From DATHWB01 sp040905965 (GTDB taxonomy: Bacteria > Actinomycetota > Acidimicrobiia > Spongiisociales > ZC4RG35), in NCBI GenBank assembly GCA_040905965.1, contig JBBDQP010000112.1:3213-67212 (forward strand): a stretch of 64,000 bases of DNA, in the 5' to 3' direction. The translations under genes were made by a program, and so were the position numbers. Shown here one piece after another: positions 43,389 through 51,975 of the stretch. The notes under the pieces are model-generated. The model saw nothing but the letters and a program-made list of their open reading frames with translations. It was not told where the DNA came from and made no database searches. Position 1 is the first letter of the stretch; each line of letters begins with the position of its first letter.

Positions 43389-44839
43389 CCGGCCAGCGTC
43401 CGGGCCAGCTCGATCAGCGTGCGGACCCCGTATCCCGTGCCGCCCTTGAGGATGTAGTGCTCGGTGTCGTCCACGAAAGCGGGACCGGCGATGTCGATGT
43501 GAACCCATGGCTCGTCGGCGACGAATTCCTCGAGGAACAGCGCGGCGCCGATACCCCCGCCGTACTTGATGCCGAACGTGTTCTTCACGTCTGCCACGTT
43601 GGACTCGTTCCACTTCCGATAGTCCGTCGGCATCGGCAGCGTCCACGCCCGCTCACCGGCACTGTCTGCCGCGTGCTGCAGCCGATGGGCGAGTTCCGGG
43701 TCTCTGGCGTAGATCCCGGCGATCTTCGGGCCCAGCGCCACCTTGGTCGCACCCGTCAACGTTGCAACGTCGACGATCAGGTCGGCGTCGAGTTCCGTCG
43801 CCAGACACAGAGCGTCCGCCATCACGAGTCGACCCTCCGCATCGGTGTTCCCCACTTCCACGGTCGTTCCGTTTCGATAGGTGATCACGTCAGACGGCCG
43901 CTGCGCTCCACCCCCGACAAGGTTCTCGGCCAGCGGGAGGTAGGCAGTCACCTTCGTGCGCAGTTTGAGCCGGGCGATCGCTTCGACCGCAGCTGCGACC
44001 GCAGCTGCTCCTGCCATATCTGACTTCATGGACGCCATGAAGTCGGACGACTTGATGTTGAGCCCCCCTGAGTCGAACACGATGCCCTTCCCAACGAGAA
44101 CGAGGTGGGCCTTCGGGCGCGACGGCGTGTACTCGAGTTTGACCATCGCCGGTCCCCGATCCGATCCTCCCCCGACGGCGAGAAGTCCCGCCATCTCGCG
44201 TTCGACAAGGTCGTCGCCCGACCACACCTCGAACGAGATCTCGGCTCTCGACGCCCACGACGTGATGCGACGGGCGAGGTCCAGAGGCGCCTTGCCCTTC
44301 GGTGGCTCGTTCACCAGGTCGCGGGCGAAACCCACCGCCTCGGCGATCACCTTCGACGACTCGACTTCGCTGGGAAGTTCCTTGGGCCCTCCGACCAGTT
44401 CGACGTTCAACTCAGAACGCGAGTCACTCTTCGACTTGTACGTCTCGAACACGTAGTCAGCCAGCGCGATCCCTTCGAGAACCGCGCCAAGAGCACCGTC
44501 GAGGTCCACCTGATGCAGCGTCGTGGCGACCACCCGGACCTTTCCGGGGAGGGCACGACGCCCGTGTCCCGCCGCCTGACGGAGCCCCTCCAGGTCGAGA
44601 TCTGATCCGAGACCCACCACGACGATCGTGCGAGGACCGGTATCCGTCGGATTGGGAAGAGTCGCCGTCTGGCCAGCCTCTCCTTCGAACCCCGCCGCCT
44701 CCAGAGCGCCTCGCACCCATCCACCGAGAGCCCTGGTCACACCATTGGTACCGGCGGCGGCGCGGCGCTCCGAATACATTCCAACAATGACGGCGTCGGC
44801 TGTGGCGACCGAGAACGAACGAACGGTGCGGGCTTGCAT
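43385..44839 (-). CDS. pepA: Leucyl aminopeptidase (M17)
   Basis: 484-aa cytosolic two-metal aminopeptidase, usually hexameric. The C-terminal catalytic domain has LVGKGIVFDSGGLNIK, the active-site Lys and Asp in MASMKSDMAGAAAV, and NTDAEGRLVMADAL, the M17 signature with metal ligands. VATLTGATKVALG follows. The N-terminal ~165 residues form the smaller regulatory/macro-like domain. It trims peptides during protein turnover. ATG 44839 is 35 bp from the divergent deaminase gene; longer upstream sequence is not coding. Confidence 0.93.
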   Translation of the reverse strand: MQARTVRSFSVATADAVIVGMYSERRAAAGTNGVTRALGGWVRGALEAAGFEGEAGQTATLPNPTDTGPRTIVVVGLGSDLDLEGLRQAAGHGRRALPGKVRVVATTLHQVDLDGALGAVLEGIALADYVFETYKSKSDSRSELNVELVGGPKELPSEVESSKVIAEAVGFARDLVNEPPKGKAPLDLARRITSWASRAEISFEVWSGDDLVEREMAGLLAVGGGSDRGPAMVKLEYTPSRPKAHLVLVGKGIVFDSGGLNIKSSDFMASMKSDMAGAAAVAAAVEAIARLKLRTKVTAYLPLAENLVGGGAQRPSDVITYRNGTTVEVGNTDAEGRLVMADALCLATELDADLIVDVATLTGATKVALGPKIAGIYARDPELAHRLQHAADSAGERAWTLPMPTDYRKWNESNVADVKNTFGIKYGGGIGAALFLEEFVADEPWVHIDIAGPAFVDDTEHYILKGGTGYGVRTLIELARTLAG

Positions 44840-44874
44840 ACAGGCTCCAGGGGACGACAGAGAGGTCAGGATAC

Positions 44875-45318
44875 GTGGAAGATCGGCAGCGTTTGGAGGT
44901 GGCCAAGGCCGAAGCGAAACGGGGTCTCGACTCGGGAGGGATCCCGATCGGTGCCGCCCTCTTCGGTCCGGACGGCGCGCTGTGGGGAAAGGGCCACAAT
45001 CGCCGCATTCAGGACGGGGATCCGACGATCCACGGGGAGACCGCAGCCTTCCGGGCGGCCGGCCGCCGTCGCAGCTACCAGGGCACGACCATGGCGACGA
45101 CACTCTCCCCTTGCTGGTACTGCTCGGGACTGGTGCGCCAGTTCGGCATCTCCCGGGTGGTCATCGGTGAGGCCACGACGTTCGTCGGAGGACACGACTG
45201 GCTCGCGGACCACGGAGTCGAGATCGTGCTGTTCGAGGATCCCGACTGCATCGAGATGATGCGACGCTTCGAGTCAGAGAACCCGGACGTGTGGGCAGAG
45301 GACATCGGCGCGGACTGA
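44875..45318 (+). CDS. Cytosine deaminase of the yeast Fcy1 type (CDA-fold nucleoside deaminase)
   Basis: 147-aa zinc deaminase. GGIPIGAALFGPDGALWGKG leads into HNRRIQDGD. The zinc and proton-shuttle site is HGET (His53, Glu55), with Cys80 and Cys83 in TTLSPCWYCSG. RVVIGEATTFVGGHDWL and a C-terminal DVWAEDIG are typical of fungal cytosine deaminase Fcy1, rather than tRNA adenosine deaminase TadA or bacterial CodA, which has a different fold. It probably converts cytosine to uracil for salvage; isoguanine or other bases are possible. GTG start at 44875, 35 bp from divergent pepA. Confidence 0.82.
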   Translation: MEDRQRLEVAKAEAKRGLDSGGIPIGAALFGPDGALWGKGHNRRIQDGDPTIHGETAAFRAAGRRRSYQGTTMATTLSPCWYCSGLVRQFGISRVVIGEATTFVGGHDWLADHGVEIVLFEDPDCIEMMRRFESENPDVWAEDIGAD

Positions 45319-45419
45319 CGGACTAGGTCGTCAACCAACCCCTCGCGCCAGGACGAGCAGACGTCTGACCGGAGCACGGAATTGAAGGTCCAGTGGGAAC
45401 TGTTCCTAGCCTCCAGGCC

Positions 45420-45866
45420 ATGACCAGGATCACCCAGCACGTCGACATCGCAGCGCCGTTGGCGACGGTCTGGCAGGCGGCCTCCGATCTCGCCACCCAC
45501 GACCGGTGGATGGCTGACGCCGAATCCATCGTCTTCCTGTCGGAGACCAGGTCAGGCCTCGGCACGGTGATGGAGGTTCGGACGGTCGTGGGACCGTTCC
45601 GAACGACGGACGTGATGGAAGTGACCGAATGGGAGGAGGGTCGCACGATCGGGGTCCGGCACGCCGGCCTCGTCCAGGGTACGGGCAGGTTCACACTCGC
45701 ACCCATGGCAGGCGGAACTCGGTTCACGTGGACCGAGGATCTCACCTTCCCGATCTGGCTGGGAGGAGCGGTCACGGCCACCCTGGCCAAGCCTGTCCTC
45801 GGTCTGATCTGGCGGCGCAATCTTCGGGGCCTCAAGACCCATCTGGAAGGCCGCGCCGCTTCTTGA
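45420..45866 (+). CDS. SRPBCC-family (polyketide cyclase/START-like) protein
   Basis: 148-aa helix-grip protein. It starts TRITQHVDIAAPLATVWQAA, the classic strand and first helix, and ends with a long C-terminal helix (GLIWRRNLRGLKTHLEG). RFTWTEDLTF is a cavity strand. Such proteins bind or modify hydrophobic ligands; no specific residue pattern allows a finer call. ATG 45420 fits the family N-terminus; GTG 45393 would add nine unlikely residues. It lies 101 bp after the deaminase gene. Confidence 0.8.
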   Translation: MTRITQHVDIAAPLATVWQAASDLATHDRWMADAESIVFLSETRSGLGTVMEVRTVVGPFRTTDVMEVTEWEEGRTIGVRHAGLVQGTGRFTLAPMAGGTRFTWTEDLTFPIWLGGAVTATLAKPVLGLIWRRNLRGLKTHLEGRAAS

Positions 45867-45916
45867 ACGGGAGTTGAGATCGAGAAGCGGGCAGCAGCGC
45901 GGTGTATACATCTCGC

Positions 45917-46612
45917 ATGACGACTCCGAGACTTCCGACGCAACGCTCCCCCGCAGACCGTGAGATCTGGGCGGACGAACTGCTGGACAGACTCACCCCG
46001 GCAATGAGCGCCCTCGCGGTCGTCTTTCTCCTCGTCGTCTTCGGCGAGTCGCTGGCGACGCCTGAGACAGGTCTGAGTACGGCGTTGACGGTGATGGGAT
46101 GGCTCATATGGCTCGCATTCGTGGCCGAATTCGTCGCCCGGCTGGCCGTGACCCCGGACACTTCGGCATTCCTCAAACGAAATTGGTGGCAGGTCCTCTT
46201 CCTCGTCCTGCCATTCCTGCGGATCCTTCGTCTCGTACGAGTGGTCCGGCTTCTCCGCACCGGCCGGGTCCTCTCGTCGGCGATCAGGTCTTCCCGTTCG
46301 GCAGGCCGTGTGCTCGGCAGCCGAATCGGATGGCTGGCGATGGTCTCAGCGATCACCATCCTGGGAAGCAGCCAACTCCTGTTCGAGTTCGGAATCTTCA
46401 CCAGGTACGGGGACGCATTGCACGCCGCCGCGCTCGCGACGATCGCCGGCGAACCTATCGGTCATCCCGACGCCTTCGCCATGAGTCTCGAAGTGGCACT
46501 CGCCGCCTTCTCGGTCGTCGTCTTTGCCACGCTCGCAGGAACGCTCGGGGCGTACTTCCTGGAGACCGCCGAACTCCGACGCCAGGTGCCGACGCCGGGC
46601 AACGGAAGATGA
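45917..46612 (+). CDS. Voltage-sensor-type ion channel-like protein without a K+ filter
   Basis: 231-aa membrane protein laid out like a short voltage-gated channel. Helices lie at about 30-48, 56-78 and 88-101. An S4-like helix RILRLVRVVRLLRTGRV has arginines every third residue, followed by helices at about 136-155 and 190-213. At the place of the potassium filter (TVGYG) it has ATIAGEPIGHPD, so it cannot be an ordinary K+ channel. It may conduct another ion or be a sensor only. ATG 45917 is preferred to GTG 45902. It is convergent with the DEAD-box gene. Confidence 0.65.
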   Translation: MTTPRLPTQRSPADREIWADELLDRLTPAMSALAVVFLLVVFGESLATPETGLSTALTVMGWLIWLAFVAEFVARLAVTPDTSAFLKRNWWQVLFLVLPFLRILRLVRVVRLLRTGRVLSSAIRSSRSAGRVLGSRIGWLAMVSAITILGSSQLLFEFGIFTRYGDALHAAALATIAGEPIGHPDAFAMSLEVALAAFSVVVFATLAGTLGAYFLETAELRRQVPTPGNGR

Positions 46613-46656
46613 ACGCGGCGAGTTGACCGCAACGGCGCAGAGGCTGGTGGAGCCCG

Positions 46657-47898
46657 TCAGCGACGCCGACGTCGGCGACGACGCTCGGCTTGGCTGAGGG
46701 TCTTGACTTCCGGCGGCGGTGGTGGTTCCCAACCGGCCAGGTCGTCGAGGCGCTCGTCGTTCGAGAACATCTTCACGATCGGCTCGTTCAGACCGGCTTG
46801 CAGCATGATCGCCTTGACCATGTCGTGCTGGTCCCACTCGACGAGAGTGACGACCAATCCTTCCTCGCCGGCACGGGCAGTCCGGCCGGAACGGTGAACG
46901 TACACGCGGGGGTCGTCCGGCGGCTCGTAGTGGATGACGACATCGAGTCCGTCGATGTGGAGCCCACGGGCCGCCACATTGGTGGCCACGAGCACCGGCA
47001 ACCCGCCGTCCACGAACCTGGCGAGTGTCTTCTCCCGTTGGGACTGCTGGATGTCACCATGGATTGCCGCAGCCTTCACACCGGCATCACGGAGAGCCTT
47101 CGCCAGATAATCGCAGTCCCGCTTGGTCCGGGTGAAGACGATCGTCCGGTCGAACTGCGACGCGATCCGGGCCACGATGTCGGGTTTGTCCACCCGGTGT
47201 GCCTCGATGAAGCGATGGATCGACGTCTCGACCATGACGCTCGTCGACTCCACCTCATGGCTGATCGGATCCGTCATGTACTTGTGGACGATGTTCCTGA
47301 CCTGATAGTCCAGCGTCGCCGAGAACAACAGCGTGCGATGATTTCCGCCTACTGCCCGCATGATCTTGTGAACCTGGGGAAGAAAGCCCATGTTCGCCAT
47401 CTCGTCGGCCTCGTCGATGACCACCGTCTCGACCTCATCGAGAATGGCCGCCTTCCGGTCGACGAGGTCGATCAAGCGTCCCGGCGTGGCAACCACGACC
47501 TCGGCACCCCCCTCGAGCAGATCGATCTGATCGCCGACGGAGACACCGCCGTACACCGAGACCATCTCGAATCCGCGGGCGTTCACGAACGGCTCCAATG
47601 CGTCTGCGACCTGGGAGCACAGTTCACGGGTGGGGACGAGAACGAGTGCCTTCGGATGCTTCGGTCGGGCGTCGCGGAGGCGCTCGACGAGCGGCAGGCC
47701 GAACGCCAGGGTCTTGCCTGACCCCGTCTTGGCTTTGCCCAAGACGTCGTTTCCGGTGAGGGCGTCGGGGATGACGAGAGACTGGATCGGGAACGGGGAG
47801 GTGATCCCCTGACTGGACAGGATCTCGATGAGATCCGAGGCGATTCCGAGTTCCTGGAATGTCGTTGCGGTGGTGGTTTCTTCGGCGGCGGTGGTCAC
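46657..47898 (-). CDS. DEAD-box RNA helicase
   Basis: 413-aa ATP-dependent RNA helicase. The Q motif is near FQELGIASDLIEILSSQGIT, motif I is AKTGSGKTLAFGLP, Ia is VLVPTRELCSQVA, motif II is VIDEADEMA, motif III is FSATL, motif V is VATNVAARGLHIDGLDVVIH and motif VI is YVHRSGRTARAG. A short tail with poly-Pro and poly-Arg (PPPPPEVK, then a run of nine Arg) follows. It remodels RNA or ribosome-assembly intermediates, often under cold stress. GTG 47898 gives the usual short N-terminus. Confidence 0.92.
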   Translation of the reverse strand: MTTAAEETTTATTFQELGIASDLIEILSSQGITSPFPIQSLVIPDALTGNDVLGKAKTGSGKTLAFGLPLVERLRDARPKHPKALVLVPTRELCSQVADALEPFVNARGFEMVSVYGGVSVGDQIDLLEGGAEVVVATPGRLIDLVDRKAAILDEVETVVIDEADEMANMGFLPQVHKIMRAVGGNHRTLLFSATLDYQVRNIVHKYMTDPISHEVESTSVMVETSIHRFIEAHRVDKPDIVARIASQFDRTIVFTRTKRDCDYLAKALRDAGVKAAAIHGDIQQSQREKTLARFVDGGLPVLVATNVAARGLHIDGLDVVIHYEPPDDPRVYVHRSGRTARAGEEGLVVTLVEWDQHDMVKAIMLQAGLNEPIVKMFSNDERLDDLAGWEPPPPPEVKTLSQAERRRRRRRR

Positions 47899-47944
47899 GT
47901 TGCTCCTGGCTGACTGCGATGCTCGATCCCCGTGCGGGAGAGCC

Positions 47945-47960
47945 GCTGGGAGTCCCCAGC
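47945..47960. terminator. Small GC hairpin between helicase and enoyl-CoA hydratase genes
   Basis: GCTGGG, AGTC, CCCAGC is a 6-bp stem about 90 bp past the enoyl-CoA hydratase stop. The same GCTGGGAGTCCC core recurs at 50529-50543 on the other side of that operon. There is no T-tract, so a terminator role is weak; a protein-binding site is equally possible. Confidence 0.3.
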
Positions 47961-48050
47961 TCGCGTCACAGGATACCCATCAAACCCGGCTGACCCGTCA
48001 TCGGCGGAGGTTGAGGCCTTCGATCGGGACAGCAGGGGACACCGGGCGTT

Positions 48051-48818
48051 TCACTTCCCCTTGAAGTCGGGCTCCCGCTTTTCGACGAATGCCGCCACCC
48101 CCTGCTTGGCATCCTCGGTCCAGAACGCCTCCTGAAAGGCGGCCGCCTCGATCTCGAGAGCAACCTCCATCGGCTGACCATGTCCGACGTTGATCGCCTT
48201 CTTGGCGGCGGCGAGCCCCAACGTCGGACCCTCGGCCCACGTCTTGGCTGCCTTCATGGCCTCGTCGAACAACTCGTCGGAGGGGCACACCTTGTCAGCC
48301 AGACCGATCGCCAGCGCCTCGGCAGCGTCGACGAAACGGCCAGAGAACACGATCTCCTTGCACTTCTGATAGCCCACGAGACGCTGCAGTCGTTGGGTGC
48401 CGCCTGCCCCCGGGATGATCCCCAGCTTGATCTCCGGCTGTCCGACCTGGGCGTCGTCGGCGAGGAATCGAAAGTCCGCTCCCATCGCCAATTCCAATCC
48501 CCCGCCGAGCGCGTAGCCGTGGATGGCGGCGATCGTCGGCTTCTTGAGTTGCTCAAGCCGATTGACAGCCTTGAGCAACGTGCCGGCGAGTTGCTCGTCG
48601 CCACCGGCGTCATACACCGCCTGGAATCCCTTGATGTCGGCGCCTGCCGCGAAGTGGGGCCTGCCGGTGACGACGACCGCCCGGATGGCGTCGTCTTCGC
48701 ACCGGCCGAAGGCTTCGTAGAGATCCGCCCCCAGTTCCTCGGAGAGAGCGTTGACAGGCGGACGATCGAGACGAACGACGGCAACCGCACCGTCGGTGCT
48801 GAAATCGACCAGGGACAT
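48051..48818 (-). CDS. Enoyl-CoA hydratase/isomerase
   Basis: 255-aa crotonase-fold enzyme that hydrates 2-enoyl-CoA in beta-oxidation. The oxyanion-hole motifs are FAAGADIKGF and IHGYALGGGLELAMGADF, and both catalytic acids are in place (Glu in GGGLELA and Glu in QPEIKLGIIPGAGGTQRL). The length is normal. ATG 48818. It lies 51 bp after the acyl-CoA synthetase gene on the same strand, so the two likely act on the same acid: activation, then hydration after dehydrogenation. Confidence 0.9.
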   Translation of the reverse strand: MSLVDFSTDGAVAVVRLDRPPVNALSEELGADLYEAFGRCEDDAIRAVVVTGRPHFAAGADIKGFQAVYDAGGDEQLAGTLLKAVNRLEQLKKPTIAAIHGYALGGGLELAMGADFRFLADDAQVGQPEIKLGIIPGAGGTQRLQRLVGYQKCKEIVFSGRFVDAAEALAIGLADKVCPSDELFDEAMKAAKTWAEGPTLGLAAAKKAINVGHGQPMEVALEIEAAAFQEAFWTEDAKQGVAAFVEKREPDFKGK

Positions 48819-48869
48819 CGTGGTTTCCTCCGTGGAGTGGCGACGGCCGAGCGTAGCGTCGGGGCGGAG

Positions 48870-50492
48870 TCACGCCCGCTGGCGCAGATCGACCCTTCGG
48901 ATCTTTCCAGACACGGTCTTCGGGAGTTCTTCGATGAATTCGATCTGCCGTGGGTACTTGTACGGGGCAGTCGTCTCCTTCACGAGCAGTTGGATCTCGG
49001 TGGCGAGTTCATCAGAGGGAGCGTGACCGGGGGCGAGGACGACGAATGCCTTCACTACCTCCCCGCGTTCGGGATCAGGCACTCCGATGCAGGCCACCTC
49101 CTGCACGGCAGGGTGCTCCATGATCACGCTCTCGACTTCGAACGGGCCGATGCGATATCCGGCTGAGATGATCACATCGTCTGCACGCGAAACGAACCAG
49201 AAGTACCCGTCCTCGTCCACACGTGCCCGATCGCCTGTCAGGTAATAGTCCCCGATGTGGGCGGCGGCGGTCGCCTCCGGATCCTGCCAATACTCGACGA
49301 ACAACCCGACCGGGCGGTCCGGCCTCACGCGCACAGCGATCTGACCCTCGTTTCCCGGGGGGAGTGGATCGCCCGCCTCATCCACGACAACGACGTCAAA
49401 GCCCGGCGTGGGCTTGCCCAGCGAACCGGGCTTGATCGGCATGCACGGATAGTTGGCGAGGATGTTGACGGTCTCGGTTTGGCCGTACCCGTCATGGATC
49501 TCGGTGCCGGTCGCAGCCTTCCACGAGTTGAACGTCTCCGGGTTGAGGGCCTCACCGGCCGCCATGCAATGGCGAAGGGCCGAAAAGTCGTATCCCCCGA
49601 GGTCACGGGTCACGAAATTGCGGTAGATGGTCGGGGGAGCGCAGAACGCGGTCACGCCATGGTCGACGATCATCCGCAGCATCTGGTCGAAATCGGGCTT
49701 GCCCTGCGTGTTCCACGCCACCACCGTTGCCCCCACCGTCCACTGCCCGAACAGCTTCGACCATGCCGCCTTCGCCCACCCGGTGTCGGAAACACCCCAG
49801 AACACGTCGTCAGGACCGAGGTCCTGCCAGAAGCGGGCGGTGATCTGATGTCCGATCCCGTAGGACGCCTGCGTGTGCAGCACCATCTTCGGGTTGCCCG
49901 TGGTCCCGGACGTGAAGTAGATGAGCATCGGGTCGCTCGACGCGGTGATGTCCCCAGGCAATTCAGTGGAGAACGCGGCATCGCGGGCCTGGTCGCCATC
50001 CACCCACCCGTCAACCGTCCCGCCCATGACGATGAGCGTGCGCAGACTCGGGCACTGGGCGCGCACGGAGTCGATCACTCCGGCGCCGTCTGCGTCAGTG
50101 ACGACAACGGTCGCCCCTGCCTTGTTGATCCTGTAGGCGACGTCCTTGGCTTTGAGCTGGGTCGTCCCCGGCATGGGGATCGCTCCGAGTTTGATCGCCC
50201 CCAGAACGGTGTCGTACCACCCGATGACCCGCGGAAGCATCAGAAACAGACGGTCGCCCTTCGAGACCCCGTGGTCAGCGAGAACCCGCCCCATCCGATT
50301 GGATCGAACTCGGAGGTCGTCGAAGGAATAGTCGCTCGCAACCCGGCCGTCCGGCGACAGCATTCGCAGTGCCAACTTGTCAGGCTCGACGGATGCCCGC
50401 CGGTCGACCACGTCGAACGCCGCGTTGAACCTTTCAGGCACCTCGAGGCGGAACGAGGCCCGAGTGGCCTCGTAGTCGGTCATGTTCGGCAT
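48870..50492 (-). CDS. Acyl-CoA synthetase (AMP-forming, medium-chain type)
   Basis: 540-aa ANL-family ligase that activates a carboxylic acid with ATP and CoA. The P-loop-like A3 motif is LIYFTSGTTGNPKMVLH, A5 is HDGYGQTET, A7 is DYYLTGDRARVDEDGYFWFV, A8 is the hinge SRADDVIISAGYRIGPFEVE, and the A10 Lys lies in PKTVSGKIRRVDLR. The pattern resembles the MACS/butyryl-CoA group more than long-chain FadD. ATG 50492 follows GGGAGGG by a short spacer; ATG 50483 is possible. First gene of a pair with the enoyl-CoA hydratase. Confidence 0.9.
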   Translation of the reverse strand: MPNMTDYEATRASFRLEVPERFNAAFDVVDRRASVEPDKLALRMLSPDGRVASDYSFDDLRVRSNRMGRVLADHGVSKGDRLFLMLPRVIGWYDTVLGAIKLGAIPMPGTTQLKAKDVAYRINKAGATVVVTDADGAGVIDSVRAQCPSLRTLIVMGGTVDGWVDGDQARDAAFSTELPGDITASSDPMLIYFTSGTTGNPKMVLHTQASYGIGHQITARFWQDLGPDDVFWGVSDTGWAKAAWSKLFGQWTVGATVVAWNTQGKPDFDQMLRMIVDHGVTAFCAPPTIYRNFVTRDLGGYDFSALRHCMAAGEALNPETFNSWKAATGTEIHDGYGQTETVNILANYPCMPIKPGSLGKPTPGFDVVVVDEAGDPLPPGNEGQIAVRVRPDRPVGLFVEYWQDPEATAAAHIGDYYLTGDRARVDEDGYFWFVSRADDVIISAGYRIGPFEVESVIMEHPAVQEVACIGVPDPERGEVVKAFVVLAPGHAPSDELATEIQLLVKETTAPYKYPRQIEFIEELPKTVSGKIRRVDLRQRA

Positions 50493-50528
50493 ACACCCTC
50501 CCGCGGAACGTTCCGCCGAGAGTATTCA

Positions 50529-50543
50529 GCTGGGAGTCCCAGC
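50529..50543. promoter_or_regulatory. 15-bp inverted repeat upstream of the acyl-CoA synthetase gene
   Basis: GCTGGG, AGT, CCCAGC lies 37 bp before the synthetase start and 24 bp after the stop of the preceding gene. A near copy is at 47945-47960 beyond the other end of the operon. It could be an operator or a small hairpin; the sequence alone does not decide. Confidence 0.35.
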
Positions 50544-50566
50544 GCCCCAGGTGGGCCGACATGCGT

Positions 50567-51055
50567 TCAGGCGTCGGCGCCTGAACGCTCGAGATGGGTA
50601 ACGACGCCATTCGAACCATGCTCGTCCGTCTCGGACGAAGACGACTCCACCGGCGCCTGCCGGGCTCTCCAATACTGGTATCCGAGAACCGCGAGGACGA
50701 CACCCGCGACCGTGAGCATTCCGACGCGGCGACGGCGGCGTCGGCGGGCCGAGGGCAGCATCGCCTTCAAGCTGGAGGCGGCACTGCCAACCGACGCTCC
50801 GATCACGTTCCCCGCTTCACGAAGGAGGTCTTCGGCGTCGTCCTTGTGGTCGTCATAGAGATCCGTCGCGGCGTCGGTCAGATCGGACAGCGCGCGTTCT
50901 GCCGCCTTTGTCGCCGTCTTGAACGCTCTCTCGCTCTTGTCAGCGGCGCGGCTGGCGAACCGCTCACCCGCATCCGTCACATCCCCGAGCAGTTGCTCGC
51001 CCCGGTGTCCCAGCCGCTTGGCGGCCTTACGGTGTTCTTTCGTGATGAGATTCAC
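50567..51055 (-). CDS. Helical protein with one C-terminal membrane helix
   Basis: 162-aa protein. Residues 1-100 are charged, Ala-rich and helical (AADKSERAFKTATKAAERAL). A basic cluster (SARRRRRRR) and one hydrophobic helix (VGMLTVAGVVLAVLGYQYW, about 111-129) follow, then an acidic/polar tail. It looks like YtxH- or apolipoprotein-type membrane-tethered stress proteins, but no family can be named. GTG 51055 has GAGGA upstream. It is divergent from the DUF6458 gene (206 bp) and next to the sigma-factor module. Confidence 0.6.
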   Translation of the reverse strand: MNLITKEHRKAAKRLGHRGEQLLGDVTDAGERFASRAADKSERAFKTATKAAERALSDLTDAATDLYDDHKDDAEDLLREAGNVIGASVGSAASSLKAMLPSARRRRRRRVGMLTVAGVVLAVLGYQYWRARQAPVESSSSETDEHGSNGVVTHLERSGADA

Positions 51056-51261
51056 GATGAGTCCTCTTTCGATAGGTTTCCATCGACTGTCATACCCGAT
51101 CGTTGCCGAAACGACACATCCAAATGCGCCGATCCTCGGCCGACCACCAGGGCGTCGAAGAGCGAAGATGCCGACGGGCGGTGGGAACGAGTGGTATGAA
51201 ACTCCCTGCGACCGGGCACATAGGGAGAACGAAAAGGTGAATCCAGGACAAGGAGCTTCTC

Positions 51262-51495
51262 ATGACTGCAATCGGGCTCGTGCTCATCGCGATCGGTGCT
51301 GTTCTCAAGTACGCCGTCACCGTGGAGGCAAATGGCGTCGATCTCGACATCATCGGGCTGATCCTGATGGCCGTCGGTGCCGTGGGATTCCTCTTGGGGC
51401 TATTCGATGGATCGTTCCGCAAGACCCGAGTGGAGCGCCACGTCTCGGAGGATGGACGTCACGTCATCGAGGAGAACGAATCTTCGGGCCTATGA
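51262..51495 (+). CDS. DUF6458-type two-helix membrane protein
   Basis: 77-aa protein with two hydrophobic helices (MTAIGLVLIAIGAVLKYAV and LDIIGLILMAVGAVGFLLGL) joined by the short loop TVEANGVD, then a charged tail with HVSEDGRHVIEE. This layout is typical of the DUF6458 family, which I associate with actinobacteria. The function is unknown. AAGGAG lies 6 bases before the ATG. It lies 46 bp upstream of the RsbW-like gene and could be a member or target of that stress regulon. Confidence 0.75.
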   Translation: MTAIGLVLIAIGAVLKYAVTVEANGVDLDIIGLILMAVGAVGFLLGLFDGSFRKTRVERHVSEDGRHVIEENESSGL

Positions 51496-51541
51496 CAGTC
51501 CCGGGGATGCGGCTGCGACACGGGCGAGGGTGAGGTGCGCT

Positions 51542-51934
51542 GTGCAGCAATCGGAGCACCGCCTTCCCGCTGACATCGACGCCCCTGCCAAGAGTCGCAG
51601 ACTTGTCGAGGGCTGGGTGAACGGACATGACCGACTGCACGCCCTCGTACTGGCCGTGAGCGAACTCGTCACCAACGCCGTGGTCCACGGAGCACCGGCG
51701 ACTGAACTGACGGTCCGCTTTAGCTCGACAGGCTCAATGATTCGCGTCGCCGTGGTAAACCTCGGCGGCGTTTTCGATCCGCAGCTGGAGCGCGGTTACA
51801 GCGGCTTGCGCATCGTGGACCGCATCGTGGACCGTTGGGGTATCGAACCGCTGAATGACTCAGTCGAGGTGTGGTTTGAAGTCGACGATGTCCCTGTTGA
51901 CGTCGACGTGCAGACCTCTGCGACTGCCCTGTAG
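51542..51934 (+). CDS. RsbW-like anti-sigma kinase (HATPase_c_2)
   Basis: 130-aa GHKL-ATPase of the anti-sigma (RsbW/SpoIIAB) type. The N-box is SELVTNAVVHG, with Glu and Asn in place. The G1 region is VAVVNLGGVF, which is weak, and the G2-like box is RGYSGLRIVDRIVDRWG. The final strand is VEVWFEVDD. Family members bind a SigB/F sigma factor, or phosphorylate the STAS antagonist at Ser. GTG 51542 follows GGGTGAGG. It is the first of three genes: kinase, STAS protein, sigma factor. The N-terminus of the sigma factor carries a similar but degenerate fold. Confidence 0.85.
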   Translation: MQQSEHRLPADIDAPAKSRRLVEGWVNGHDRLHALVLAVSELVTNAVVHGAPATELTVRFSSTGSMIRVAVVNLGGVFDPQLERGYSGLRIVDRIVDRWGIEPLNDSVEVWFEVDDVPVDVDVQTSATAL

Positions 51935-51975
51935 GCTTTGACAGACCAGCGAACCTCGCCGAGAGGCCAAGAAAC

